A stretch of DNA of 64,000 nt from contig NMRA01000471.1 in assembly GCA_002633005.1 (NCBI GenBank), positions 182,386-246,385 on the forward strand, given 5' to 3'. Below are positions 48,101-64,000 of the stretch, piece after piece. Both the position numbers and the translations under genes were made by a program. Source of the DNA: Phoronis australis (lineage: Eukaryota > Phoronida > Phoronidae). Within the stretch, counting starts at the first letter, position 1. Each line of letters begins with the position of its first letter. Under the pieces are notes generated by a model. It searched no databases. It saw nothing but the letters and a program-made list of their open reading frames with translations, and had not been told where the DNA came from.

Positions 48101-51100
48101 AGCATTTCATGTTCCCTTAAATATTCAAAAAAACTTAAATTTTGCTCTGATGAGAAGGCACATTACTAAACAATCAAAGACAATTTTAGTACAAGCAGTA
48201 CACTGCTTCCATCCACAATGTCTGACTCAAGGAATTGCCGAGATGAACAAATTAAAGAGACTGTACATAGAAAACTCCTAGAAATTATATCATGCATTGG
48301 AACTTAGTCACCGTCAGTGGGCTTCAAACAAGCCGATGGTGTGTACGCAACTCATACCTTTAGTTTAGGATAAAGTGCCAACAACTTCTTCTGCAAGTGT
48401 TTTGGCAGACTGCTGTTGGCAGTAAACACGAGGTCAAGGAGAGGGAAGAAATCTTTGAAGGTCATGGCATCTGATGCCATCTTCAGGTCTGAGTGATACC
48501 TGCAGCAAGTTAAATGATGTACTAATTAGCTAAGATAGGTACTCTGTATATAACTCTACCTACTTTAACATGGTAAAGGAGTACTCCAAGATTTTTCCTT
48601 ACTTGATAAAGCATCTACGCTCACAAAAATTGGAAAAGGTCGCAAGTGCCATTTATGTGACAAAATCAACACAACAGAAAAAAGTTGGTTTTCAGAGCAA
48701 CCCCTAGACGTTCTTTTCAGTTGATACACCGTGCGTTGTGGTGTAAAAGCTGAATTGATTAGTATGACGACCATCAAGTTGCATCTATTAAAGGAACATC
48801 CATCAGTTTTACAACCGCAAAACATATTTTTGGGATTACTGTGGAAAGGAAGAGACTTCCTGAAGTAATTGCTGAACTTTGACCAGAACATACAACATCT
48901 GTTGTATTTCACAACTGCTCGCCATTGTCAGCCAGACATTTACTGCAATCGAGCCAGTTAAGTGCACTTTAAGCGACATTATCAATTTGGTGACCAAGAG
49001 ACGCAACTTTGGGATTATTGATAGATACTTTTTGAAGTTATTAGCTTTGACCAGAGGTATACAACAATGAAAATTCATTGTTTGTATAATTTGAATACAA
49101 ATAGCCAATTCTCACTATTGTCTGCCAGAAATTTGTAGAAATCAAGGTAAGTGACTTCACTAGTAAAATATGCTTAAAATTAAGGTAAGTGACTTCACTA
49201 GTAAAATATGCTTAAAATCAAGGTAAGTGACTTCACTAGTAAAATATGCTTAAAATACTCTGACACCTTTAAATGTGTGAGACTTTGGCTCAGCAGAAGA
49301 TCTTACAGCTCCTACTGAAATGGTAGTGGGTTCCATTCTGCATTGCTACTAATTTCTGTGAAAGTAATCTTCTCACCAAGAATGCACCTTTAAAATACTC
49401 TGACATTTATCTCTTAGAGCTTAGTGACAACAGCAAAGAGTAAGGTTACAGCCACTGGGGTTCCAGGTTCGATTCCGTGCTGGAGCTAAGTTAAACATTC
49501 ACTTTTCTTGACGATAATGTCACTTTAAGACCACAAAAGTATAACAAAAAGTGTCCTACTCAAACAGCTTCTCAAGGTAGTCCACGGCGTATGGCGACAG
49601 GCTTCTCAACTTCAACATAGGAACCATCAACTCAACCCAAACTGAAAAACACCAAACACCATTTTTGAGACACCAACAGACTGAAAGTGAAAACACTTTT
49701 GAAACACTTACACATTACAAATAACATCACTTTTCAAAGACTAATAGATTGCAAATGACACCATTTTTAAACACCAATACATTGCAAACAACAACATTTT
49801 TCAAACACCAATAAAATGCAAACAACAACACTTTTCATCCAACTCTTCAAGAGCTTTCAGTGTTCACGCTACAACATTTTCTTTTGATTTCATCACTTTG
49901 CCAATTATCCTTCCATCATTTAAATATGACTGACAGGTGCATCACTCAGACCTTACCCTTCAGACCATTCATCAAGTTCTTAGAACCACACTGTCCCATG
50001 GCCCACATGATTGACAGACACCTCAGAGGTCGATTCTGGTTACTTTTTAGCAACTCCAAATTCTGCAACACAACAGCACATCAGCTAAATTGGACGAGTT
50101 TGGCAAGTCGTGTTAATGAAACACGTCTTTAAAATTTTTGAAATATTTAACCAAAATAACTTCATTCCAAGTTTGTGTTACTCTGTTGCTATAGTAACAA
50201 TTGCTCCGCAAGCTTGGCTAATATTTATCAAGTTTGAAATGTTTCCAATCTTGAATAACAACACTTATTTGTTTCTTCATACTATTGTCAGTAACAATTA
50301 TTTAACCTAGTATGTACTTTATCTTCCATTGTAAGGTTGAGCTGTAAATATCTGGTTATTAACCCATACAGTTACAGTGGGACATAATGACTGGATGGAC
50401 AAATGTGAGTCATGCTACCAGGTCATGTGATAGTTGAACCACTACAATGCCTAAGGATGACTGAACTCAAGTACAATAGAACTTGAATTTTTGTTTTGGG
50501 TTTTGTACAATTCAATACTCAAAATGAGGATATCAATAGATTATTACACATCCTCGACAACCATTTCTGTAATCTGGAGGACTCATCAAGGAAGGGACAC
50601 TAGCACCAAATGTGACAATTCCACCAAATCCAACTCGGGGACTAAATATGGCAAATAAAAGCCTCATCTTGGACTAACTTATATCAATGTATCAGTGGCA
50701 ACAAAATAAAGGTTAAAATTAAGGCTAATAATTTGTCAAAATGATCACTCCACCTTGTCCATATCTTGCACACAAATCTCCGGCTTGTTGTAAGCAATGA
50801 GTTGGATGAAGACACGGTATCCGTAGGTGGGAACATTCTTGGCCATGTTGTTGATCATTGATTGGACGCAGTGATCAAAGAACAAGAGTAGGGTCGCAGT
50901 CTTACATTCATTCAGTGTACGGTTGAGGAGGCTGCGTACAGACTTGGTCAATTTACATGATGGGAAGTCTGCAAGTGACAAAGTAGAACGGTTGAAAGCC
51001 ATTAATGACCACAAGATGGGGGTTCAAAGGTCAGCTTCGTGAGACCACACATATAGAAAACCTAATTAAACGAGTAGCAACAACATATACATGAACTGCA

Positions 51101-54100
51101 AAAAGATTGGTCGCACTTTTCATGACTCACAACCCTATTCATATGTCATACTATCACATTTTACAATGAATTCCTGTAAACAGCCCCCAAACGCATACCC
51201 ATGGCCTTATACTAAGAAGTTTTCTAACATAAGTATCTAAATTTTCTGAGGTTTGTAGGAAATAAACAGTGTCAGCAAGTGTAAAGAACAAGGCATTGCA
51301 AGACACAGGAAAAAGTTGATTTCAGCACATTGTGGCTTATTTGCAAAAAATAAACTAAGGTATCATTAGTGTACCGCTAAATCTCTTAATTACAACTACT
51401 GGTGTTCACTACATACTGAGGGCACATTTCCCATTTATAGGCAACCTGTTTGCGAAAAAAATCCTGGACTTATATTTGCGTTACTAGAAAGGAGAAAATA
51501 TACAATTTTCTGAAAATAGCCCCCTAGGTGATAATTTCACAAATTGGTGAGAAAAGTTGATACACATGATTCAATCAGATAAAGCAATATTCAGATGTCT
51601 CATTGAACAGACAGCAGACACTGACTGTAAGTCACAGGCCAACTCATCAGGGGGCACTACACACTGATTGTTAATCACATTTCCACTCACCAGGGGGCAG
51701 TACACACTGATTGTTAGTCACAGGTCCACTAACCAGGGGGCAATACACACTGATTGTTAGTCACAGGTCCACTCGTGCAACAACCTTCAAGTAATACTGT
51801 CAAAAACCTCATTACTTTGTTCAATTCACAAACAGTATACCCTGATCGTTAGTTACAGGTCCACTCACCAGGGGGCTGCTCAGAGTACACAGGGTCATTA
51901 TCTGGAACAGACTCAAACTTGAGGTTGAGTACAGACGCCAGGTCTTTGAGCCACACAGCTGGACTATCAGGGAAGGTAGTCTGATCTTTGGTCAAGATCG
52001 TCTCCAGCTCACCAGCCTGTATCTGGGATAAATCAGAGTCAAATACAGAACAACAGGAAAATATCTTTAGTACATCAAATGATGAAATGGTGAAGACTTT
52101 GAATTCACATTTTAACATCAAAGTGACTGTGCTTGAAGATACAATACAAGCCACAAGTATTCAGACAAAATGACCTGGAGTTGCCTGTTCTGACAGCAGG
52201 GCGTAAGCTCAATTCAACATGAGAGCAACATTTCCTCACAACCAACAATTCAAGGGAGTGAACAGGATCGTTAATAAGGTAACTAAGCTATTTTGTAATT
52301 AGAATTTTGCCGCCACAATAGTGGTTATTATTAGTCATTTCTGTCGATACCAGAGTTAACTGTCATGATGCGTAAACACTATGTTGTCTGATTCCTTTTG
52401 TCCCATACTATACATCCTGTCATACAACAGTCTGATTCCTTTTGTCCCATACTATACATCCTGTCATACAACAGTCTGATTCCTTTTGTCCCATACTATA
52501 CATCCTGTCATTCAACAGTCTGATTCCTTTTGTCCCATACTATACATCCTGTCATTCAACAGTCTGATTCCTTTTGTCCCATACTATACATCCTGTCATA
52601 CAACAGTCTGATTCCTTTTGTCCCATACTATACATCCTGTCATTCAACAGTCTGATTCCTTTTGTCCCATACTATACATCCTGTCATACAACAGTCTGAT
52701 TCCTTTTGTCCCATACTATACATCCTGTCATACAACAGTCTGATTCCTTTTGTNTTTTACCGCCACAATAGTGGTTATAATTAGTCATTTTTGTCGATAC
52801 CAGAGCTATACGTCATGATGCGGAAACACTATGTTGTCTGATTGTCCCATACTATACATCCTGTCATACAACAATGACTGGAAGTGGAAACCATTACATG
52901 CAACAATACATTGCTATCAAATCATGACATAATAACAACTTCATCTCGGACAAGTCGCTTCATTAGTGAGTCAATCTGCCAGTTTTCCAGTTGACTGAAT
53001 TCATCAAAATGTGTATGGATTTCATGTCATGGAAGTAAGTTATTCATGCGAAAACTGGACGATCACTTCGCCTCACACTTTGACAGGACCAGAGTTAGTC
53101 ACCTGTTGCCAGGCAACAAAACAAGTTGCTGACACAACACAGAACACAGATACTGTACATACCAATGCAAATGCATCGTCCAAAGATTGCGAAGTCGGTT
53201 TCTCCGACTGCTTCTTGCGCTTGTTACTGGACTGAGGAGACTTCTTCACATCACCTCCGCTGGCCACCTGTTTGACACGAGACTGCTGAACCTGTTGTGA
53301 TCGCTCTTCCTTCTCAACAAAAGCAGAATAAATTGTGGGATCTTCTTTCACCGGATCTGTAACCATCACATAAAAGTTCAGCATTATCTAGCAATATAAT
53401 CAGGCTGGAAAGACAGTTTTCTACACAAAAGTGGTACACAGGTGTGCCTCTTAATCTAAGAGATATTGTTCAAATCCAGCCATATGGTTGGCCCCTTGAG
53501 CCACAACTCAGAGTTTCTCGTAGTTAACAGACCTGGCAACCTTTCCGATTCAGTCAGGAAGATCTTAGTTAATCAGCATTTTTCAGAATTCCCCAGCTTA
53601 CAAAATCCAGTCAAATCCTTCTGATTCTTTCAAAAAACCCACCGTCTTATTGTGAAACACAATCTTCGTACCATCAACAAACTGAATGTCACTGTAGATA
53701 ATGTGCTCGAGGTCAAATGGAGCTATACAGAGGTTCATGGGGAGGTCACCAGTCTTGGCAGCCATGCTGAAAGGAGGCATGACTGACTAGTTCGAGAGTA
53801 GTGTTGTGAATTTCTAGTTCAGTGTACAGTATAACATGCAATCAAATAAAGACCTTTCTAAATCTCTCGCAAATGGCAATTGCTCTTTGGATGCTCGACT
53901 TGCCCACCTATGTTTCCTCCACCAGCAGAGTAGATCTAGGTCTCACGTTTCTACTGCTACCTTTTGGCATAGTTGGCAGACGTTGACCTCCCCATAACTG
54001 TCTTTAGGTTTCTGTTTGACCTTGAGCACATTGACTTTAATGCCGTTCAGTCTTCAATTTTGATGATGCAACGAAGGACTATTAAAAAAGTTGATTGTGG

Positions 54101-57100
54101 AAGTATACGATCGAGTTGGAAGGATTTTGAAGACATTGTTGCAACAGTGCTTCCATTGAATCACATGTGCCTCAGCCACTCACTAACAGGCAATTGCTTA
54201 TTAGTGGAATGGTTAGCACACTTGCCGGTGTTATCGGGGTCCCTGTTTTGATTACCGGGTCAGGTGATCTCAGCAATTACTACAATTGACGTAGTTGTCA
54301 AATGAATGATCTTCGTAACTACAAATGAAGCACTGCTAATCAGACGACGATAAAAATTCCAGTAGTTGAGAGACAACCTTGCGTTCACCTGTATTACGGT
54401 GATAAAGATACCAAGGGAAGTTCATGACCTGCAAGCGAGATGATGGTGTTCACCATCCTGGTGCCACACCTGTTCCATAGGAAAGGGGAGAATGTTGAAA
54501 ACAGGCTTCCGGTGAATCATTAGTCTCAGGTAAACACTCACTAATGGGCTCTTATCTGAATAATTAACACACTTGCCAGTTTTATCAGGGTCGCTGGTTA
54601 TGTTGTGTCAATTGACTTCAGGTGTGACCTTGAGCTTCTCTCAAGTGGAAAATTGCTTTTTGGCTGAAAAGTTGGGACACTCGCTTCTCACGTGAGAAAC
54701 CCCAGTTAAAAATCTCGGCGTCCCAAGATTTTTCAACATTGACACAAAATAACCAGACGGAATGACGGCACCCCTTTGGGACAGTCTGGAGCCAGGCTCC
54801 ATCAACTGCAGTGAAAACCCAGACCACAGATATGGTCAACCTGAGGCGGCAGGTGGCACACTTGATCCAATGCAAGAAAAGGAGTGTTCTGACATGCGAC
54901 CTCTGGGTGTGATGTAGAATTTTATTAAACTTCTCTAAATGGCTTGCCAAGCAGCAATTGCTTCTTGGTTAAGCTGTTTGGATGCTCAGTGTCAGCAAAT
55001 TTTTCAACACTTGCCTGGATTTCCAGGTTGGCTAGGTGATTTCAGGAATTATTACTGCCAATGGAAGTTAAACTGCCTCCAAAGGTGTTCAACTAAATTC
55101 GAAATAAAAGTTCAGAATATGACAGCATTGACCTACTCACATGATTTTGTGTCGTGCAATTCCTCGCATTGCTATCTTTCCAAAAATACAGGAAAATGTC
55201 CCCTCAGCATTTTTTTATCAAATTTCTGCTCGCACTAATTCCCGGTAGTGATATTGCAATGTTGAATGGAAGGAGTCATCTGGCGACCAAAAACTGAATT
55301 AATCTACCGACACCCAGGTTCTGCAGAGCGTCGCTCTTCATAATTTCAAACTGACCAAGATCCGTTGACCCTAGGCCGGAAGCAATGGCCCCATGGGTTC
55401 GAATTATTTCCTATGGTGACCCTGGTACGCATTTTCTACCAAGAATCTACAAAAAATGGGACTGTTTTCGAAGTCCAAATTCATGAAAAAGGTATTACAT
55501 CAGAGAATTTCTTGGAAAAGGGGTTAAATGGTCATAATTCTAAAAATCTTTGGAAAAGGGTGAAATGCTGCCCGTTGTTGCACCATGGTATCTAAGGAAA
55601 ATGTTACAGGAAATCTAGCCCCTCGGTTGGCCGATTATGGGCTACAATACTTCCCATCGCTTTCTGTACGCATTTTGTTCCATGCATTTTAAATGGGCGC
55701 TAGGCCAAATCCGGCCACTGACTTTGAGTTTTCACCTCGTCAAAAAATACATTCTACACTTAAAACTATCACTTAAAAAAGCGCTTACTTTCTTCGTTGG
55801 TCCTTTCTACTTCTATTATACATATCTTTGCTGAAGCTTAGTTGTGAGAATTAAGGTGACTTTGGCGAAGAATTACAACTCCACTTTTTTGGTTGCCGTT
55901 AACTTTTTCACCACGAGCACGATAACAAAAAGTATTTCAACTGAGTCACGTGAGTTAGGCAAACGCTAGCGCAAGACTGAGCGAAGCGCTTGACACTGGC
56001 GCGTGACACTCGCAAAATAGCATGGGAAGGTATCAGGTGAAATTTGTAAGATTTGTGTCCCTTGGACTTTTTATTATTCAACATGCATGATTTCACGTAA
56101 CTTCCTCAAAATGGCACCCAGTAAGAGAAACTCTAGCAAACCGCGACAGATTTTCATTGATTTGTTCAAGTTATCTTGACTGAATTGTCTCCCGACTGAT
56201 GGTATGAGTTGTTTATAACTACATGTGCATATATGCATGTTTCATTTGATTTTATTTCCTGTATTTTGAAACTAGTAACTTTTTGTGGGGATGAACCTTT
56301 GCCCCTGTATGCCTGCGGCATCCAGGACAATGTAATTGCCTATGGAGAATCTTTCAGGCAAACACCACGCAGGATTAATGATGCTGTTTCGTTCATTAGC
56401 AATAGGTGTCGCTGTATTGTAATCTTGAGTAGACAGAGACCACAGTCTCTACTGGCTCCGCAGTAGAGACTGTGAAATTCCTATAGGTGCTTCATACGCC
56501 GGAAGATTTTCGGCAAATTATGCCCCACACTGACTAAAGCATCAATGCTACGTTGTTATAAATACCTTTTGTGCATAGAGGGACACCTTAGGATGCCGTT
56601 GATGTATTTAATTCCTTCCAACTAAAACAAATACTCTCGTTATCAAACTTTTTCTTCGAGCAGTCCCTCGTTCAATTGCCAAAATCGGTAACTCACCATT
56701 TTAACACACCGCGCACCAGGGGATATGACATTTTGGAATGAGAAAGGTGCAGACGGAATCAAAATCATGTGTTTAGATCAGTGTTCATATTGTAAACAAT
56801 TGTACATTTAACATATAGTAAAGAAACTGGCACAAGTCGGATATGAATTATTAAGACCCTGACTTAGAGAACTACCGTTATTTAGTGGATGAAACTGGTT
56901 CTCTAAATCAGAGTCCATTATATCCGACTAGTGCCACGAAACGTCGAAATTTTTATCTGATTTTAGCGTAATTTTCAGAAAATACCCGGCGTAATAGGCT
57001 TAATAAGAATTTAAGATGCAAAGTTGACTTTTCCAGTTCAACACCACAGACATGAAAGTCATGAAACTACTAGGCTACATCACAGTTCTTTCTGCGCAGT

Positions 57101-57250
57101 GTAAACCTTACCCGCTTTTTCGATTCTAGGCATAGAATCTTGAAAATTTTTCTTCTGATTTTTTGTCAAAGATTGACCGTTACTTTTAGACTTTTTGCTG
57201 TGTTTTCCAACTGTTTCCCAGTGGTGAACAACCCCGGTACGGCTCGCCAT
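42110..57250 (-). CDS. TMEM214: TMEM214, ER transmembrane protein 214
   Basis: Fifteen coding exons with GT-AG borders and continuous phases: 57250-57112, 53356-53163, 52022-51869, 50968-50754, 50062-49957, 49641-49560, 48499-48358, 47963-47862, 47499-47408, 47148-46983, 46137-46020, 45647-45551, 44059-43891, 42979-42834 and 42230-42110. They sum to 2043 bases, 680 residues (human 689). Recognisable segments are HHWETVGKHSKK at the start, SLDDAF, DSPAVWLKDLASVLN, LLFFDHCVQSM, RPLRCLSIMWAMGQCG, KDFFPLLDLVF, LRLFFPSFLTRAKPDCPP and SVWRQVYLKQM. Hydrophobic spans near the C-terminus include GSLLFFLFATLLAVVAYDVY. The human protein sits in the endoplasmic reticulum and anchors procaspase-4 in ER-stress apoptosis. 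The start has a good context (ACAATGGCG). Exon 13 is taken from C at 44059 because only that acceptor fits the phase. Introns carry several minisatellites, a LINE and two N gaps. FAM135 lies head-to-head. Confidence 0.95.
44060..44580. other. TMEM214 intron 12, part
   Basis: Intron sequence between exon 13 and the LINE relic. Open frames reading through exon 13 into this region are not supported by the splice phase. Confidence 0.5.
44610..45060 (+). mobile_element. 5'-truncated LINE with reverse-transcriptase C-terminus
   Basis: The stretch KIKPRRARDLLS, then after a one-base shift YGAAIIWNSFNPQIKRSNS and TTFKVNIKKWL with a stop near 44751, is the typical end of a non-LTR reverse-transcriptase ORF (G.x.hydrophobic-WNS-L/F-P, then F+..hydrophobic+.hydrophobic L). 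A 3' untranslated part of about 250 bp follows, ending in GAGGGCCCTCTTGGAAAGC and TATCACAATAATAAA. It sits in the sense direction of the plus strand, antisense to TMEM214, in intron 12. The 3' end matches the tail at 6216. Confidence 0.75.
45062..45350 (+). repeat. repeat copy of the LINE 3' end after an N
   Basis: From CATTTTTCATTGTCGTAAAT onward this segment repeats 44795-45060 with few differences, then ends in an AATAAT tail. It is separated from the first copy by the single N at 45061. It is probably the other side of an unmerged contig join and not a second insertion. Confidence 0.7.
46742..47030. repeat. 61-bp minisatellite made of TMEM214 exon 10 end plus donor
   Basis: CAACTC starts units at 46742, 46803, 46864 and 46925 (61-bp period), and the same sequence forms the end of exon 10 with its donor at 46975-47025. 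The shared block includes TGACATGA, AATACAC and CTGCACCCCCTCATT. On the minus strand the outermost copy (46742) keeps GTGAGTTGG after CAG, while the three middle copies have lost the GT (CAGCCGAGTT). Confidence 0.85.
49143..49256. repeat. 38-bp tandem repeat, 3 units
   Basis: Units containing AAGGTAAGTGACTTCACTAG begin at 49143, 49181 and 49219 with an exact 38-bp period. They lie in TMEM214 intron 6. Confidence 0.92.
49410..49490 (+). repeat. tRNA-like SINE fragment
   Basis: GGTTCGATTCC at about 49468 is a perfect RNA polymerase III B box, and the ends CTTAG and CTAAG are complementary. The T-arm stem does not pair properly, so I call a SINE relic and not a tRNA gene. Confidence 0.35.
51640..51875. 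repeat. 43-bp minisatellite made of TMEM214 exon 3 end plus donor
   Basis: CAGGGGGC occurs at 51648, 51691 and 51734 (43-bp period) and again at 51869, the last base of TMEM214 exon 3. Shared flanks are ACACACTGATTGTTAGTCAC and GGTCCACTCAC, the latter containing the complement of the donor. On the minus strand the unit at 51691 keeps GTGAGT, that at 51734 has GTTAGT and that at 51648 has lost the GT. Confidence 0.85.
52303..52872. repeat. 44-bp tandem repeat with an N and duplicated flanks
   Basis: Eight or so units of a 44-bp word (with CTTTTGTCCCATACTATACA and CATCCTGTCAT) run from about 52387 to 52753. After the N at 52754, the left flank from about 52303 (CCGCCACAATAGTGGTTAT) appears again with a few percent differences. 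The array lies in TMEM214 intron 2. Confidence 0.9.
53595..54075. repeat. inverted pair of exon-like fragments
   Basis: On the minus strand, 53775-53640 has an acceptor-like CTTTCAG followed by an open frame with DLPMNLCIAPFDLEHIIYSD. On the plus strand, 53960-54070 encodes the related DLPITVFRFLFDLEHIDF. The two share about two thirds of their bases over 105 bp in opposite orientation. Neither fits the TMEM214 splice phase, and I recognise no family. Confidence 0.5.
54170..54640. repeat. two diverged SINE-like copies
   Basis: The segments at about 54175-54290 and 54515-54620 share CACTCACTAA, ACACACTTGCC, TTATC and GGGTC in the same order, with GATTACC resembling a decayed B box in the first. 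They lie in TMEM214 intron 1. Confidence 0.4.
54650..57110. other. TMEM214 intron 1, remaining part
   Basis: No exon was found in this part of the 3.7-kb first intron. It holds a perfect hairpin at 56441-56474 and possible short interspersed repeats around 55370-55700. Confidence 0.45.
56441..56474. repeat. perfect 14-bp stem hairpin
   Basis: CACAGTCTCTACTG, the loop GCTCCG and CAGTAGAGACTGTG form a perfect stem of 14 base pairs with a 6-base loop. No T-run follows. It might be the fused ends of a small DNA element or a structured RNA in the intron. Confidence 0.85.

Positions 57251-64000
<6,750 letters not shown>

Noticed and set aside
49143-49256. 38-bp repeat as a third donor-copy array of TMEM214
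   Set aside because: The donor-like GGTAAGTGA words are on the plus strand, opposite to TMEM214, and no exon sequence is included.
49410-49490. tRNA gene
   Set aside because: A perfect B box is present, but the T-arm and anticodon arm do not form, so a SINE relic is more likely.
53640-53775. Extra exon of TMEM214 between exons 1 and 2
   Set aside because: The piece has an acceptor-like start and an open frame, but entering it from exon 1 in phase 1 gives an early stop. Exon 1 joins exon 2 directly in the correct phase.

Overview
This is an intron-rich, AT-rich animal nuclear contig. Four conserved metazoan genes are split by GT-AG introns, and the gene-poor parts hold Ty3/gypsy, piggyBac and LINE debris. 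The mix of retroelements and gene structures suits an invertebrate deuterostome or a lophotrochozoan. I cannot name the species. Four single N characters (26462, 34427, 45061, 52754) mark contig joins, all at repeats.

Left part (1-25 kb) is a transposon graveyard. It contains a degenerate gypsy integrase (about 0.72-1.5 kb), two copies of a BRCT-like fragment (2.2-2.6 and 4.4-4.8 kb), LINE 3' tails, and a composite gypsy unit (7.6-9.86 kb) with integrase, a Ulp1-like protease and a PHD finger. Next are a 146-bp tandem repeat (10.03-10.5 kb), a nearly intact piggyBac element (11.3-14.35 kb) and a 1.4-kb segmental duplication (17.08-18.48 and 20.98-23.3 kb). Between the two halves of that duplication lie a second integrase copy, a gag zinc-knuckle fragment and a Cys-rich P2X7-like fragment. 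A gypsy reverse-transcriptase relic sits at 24.2-24.6 kb.

Middle part (25.6-40.1 kb): PIGA, the catalytic subunit of the first GPI-anchor enzyme, lies on the minus strand. Its first five coding exons are clear (34827 down to 31605). The exons for the catalytic C-terminal half are not visible. A perfectly regular 22-bp satellite of about 220 units (26463-31297), abutting an N, lies where they should be. A possible last exon lies at 25783-25658. Divergent to PIGA, on the plus strand, is ANKRD49 (37124-40080, four coding exons, 254 residues).

Right part (41.8-64 kb): TMEM214 occupies the minus strand from 57250 to 42110. I resolved 15 coding exons with consistent phases, giving 680 codons, close to the human length. 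Its introns carry several minisatellites. Two of these, at exons 3 and 10, are tandem copies of the exon end together with its splice donor. Head-to-head with TMEM214, on the plus strand, is the first coding exon of a FAM135 gene (60170-60246), whose remainder runs beyond the window.

The four host genes do not form one pathway. PIGA and TMEM214 are both endoplasmic-reticulum membrane proteins, ANKRD49 is an ankyrin-repeat protein and FAM135 is a predicted lipase-like protein. The strongest leads are the exon-end/donor minisatellites of TMEM214, the satellite-interrupted PIGA locus, the piggyBac element with a single nonsense codon, and the integrase-protease-PHD retroelement.
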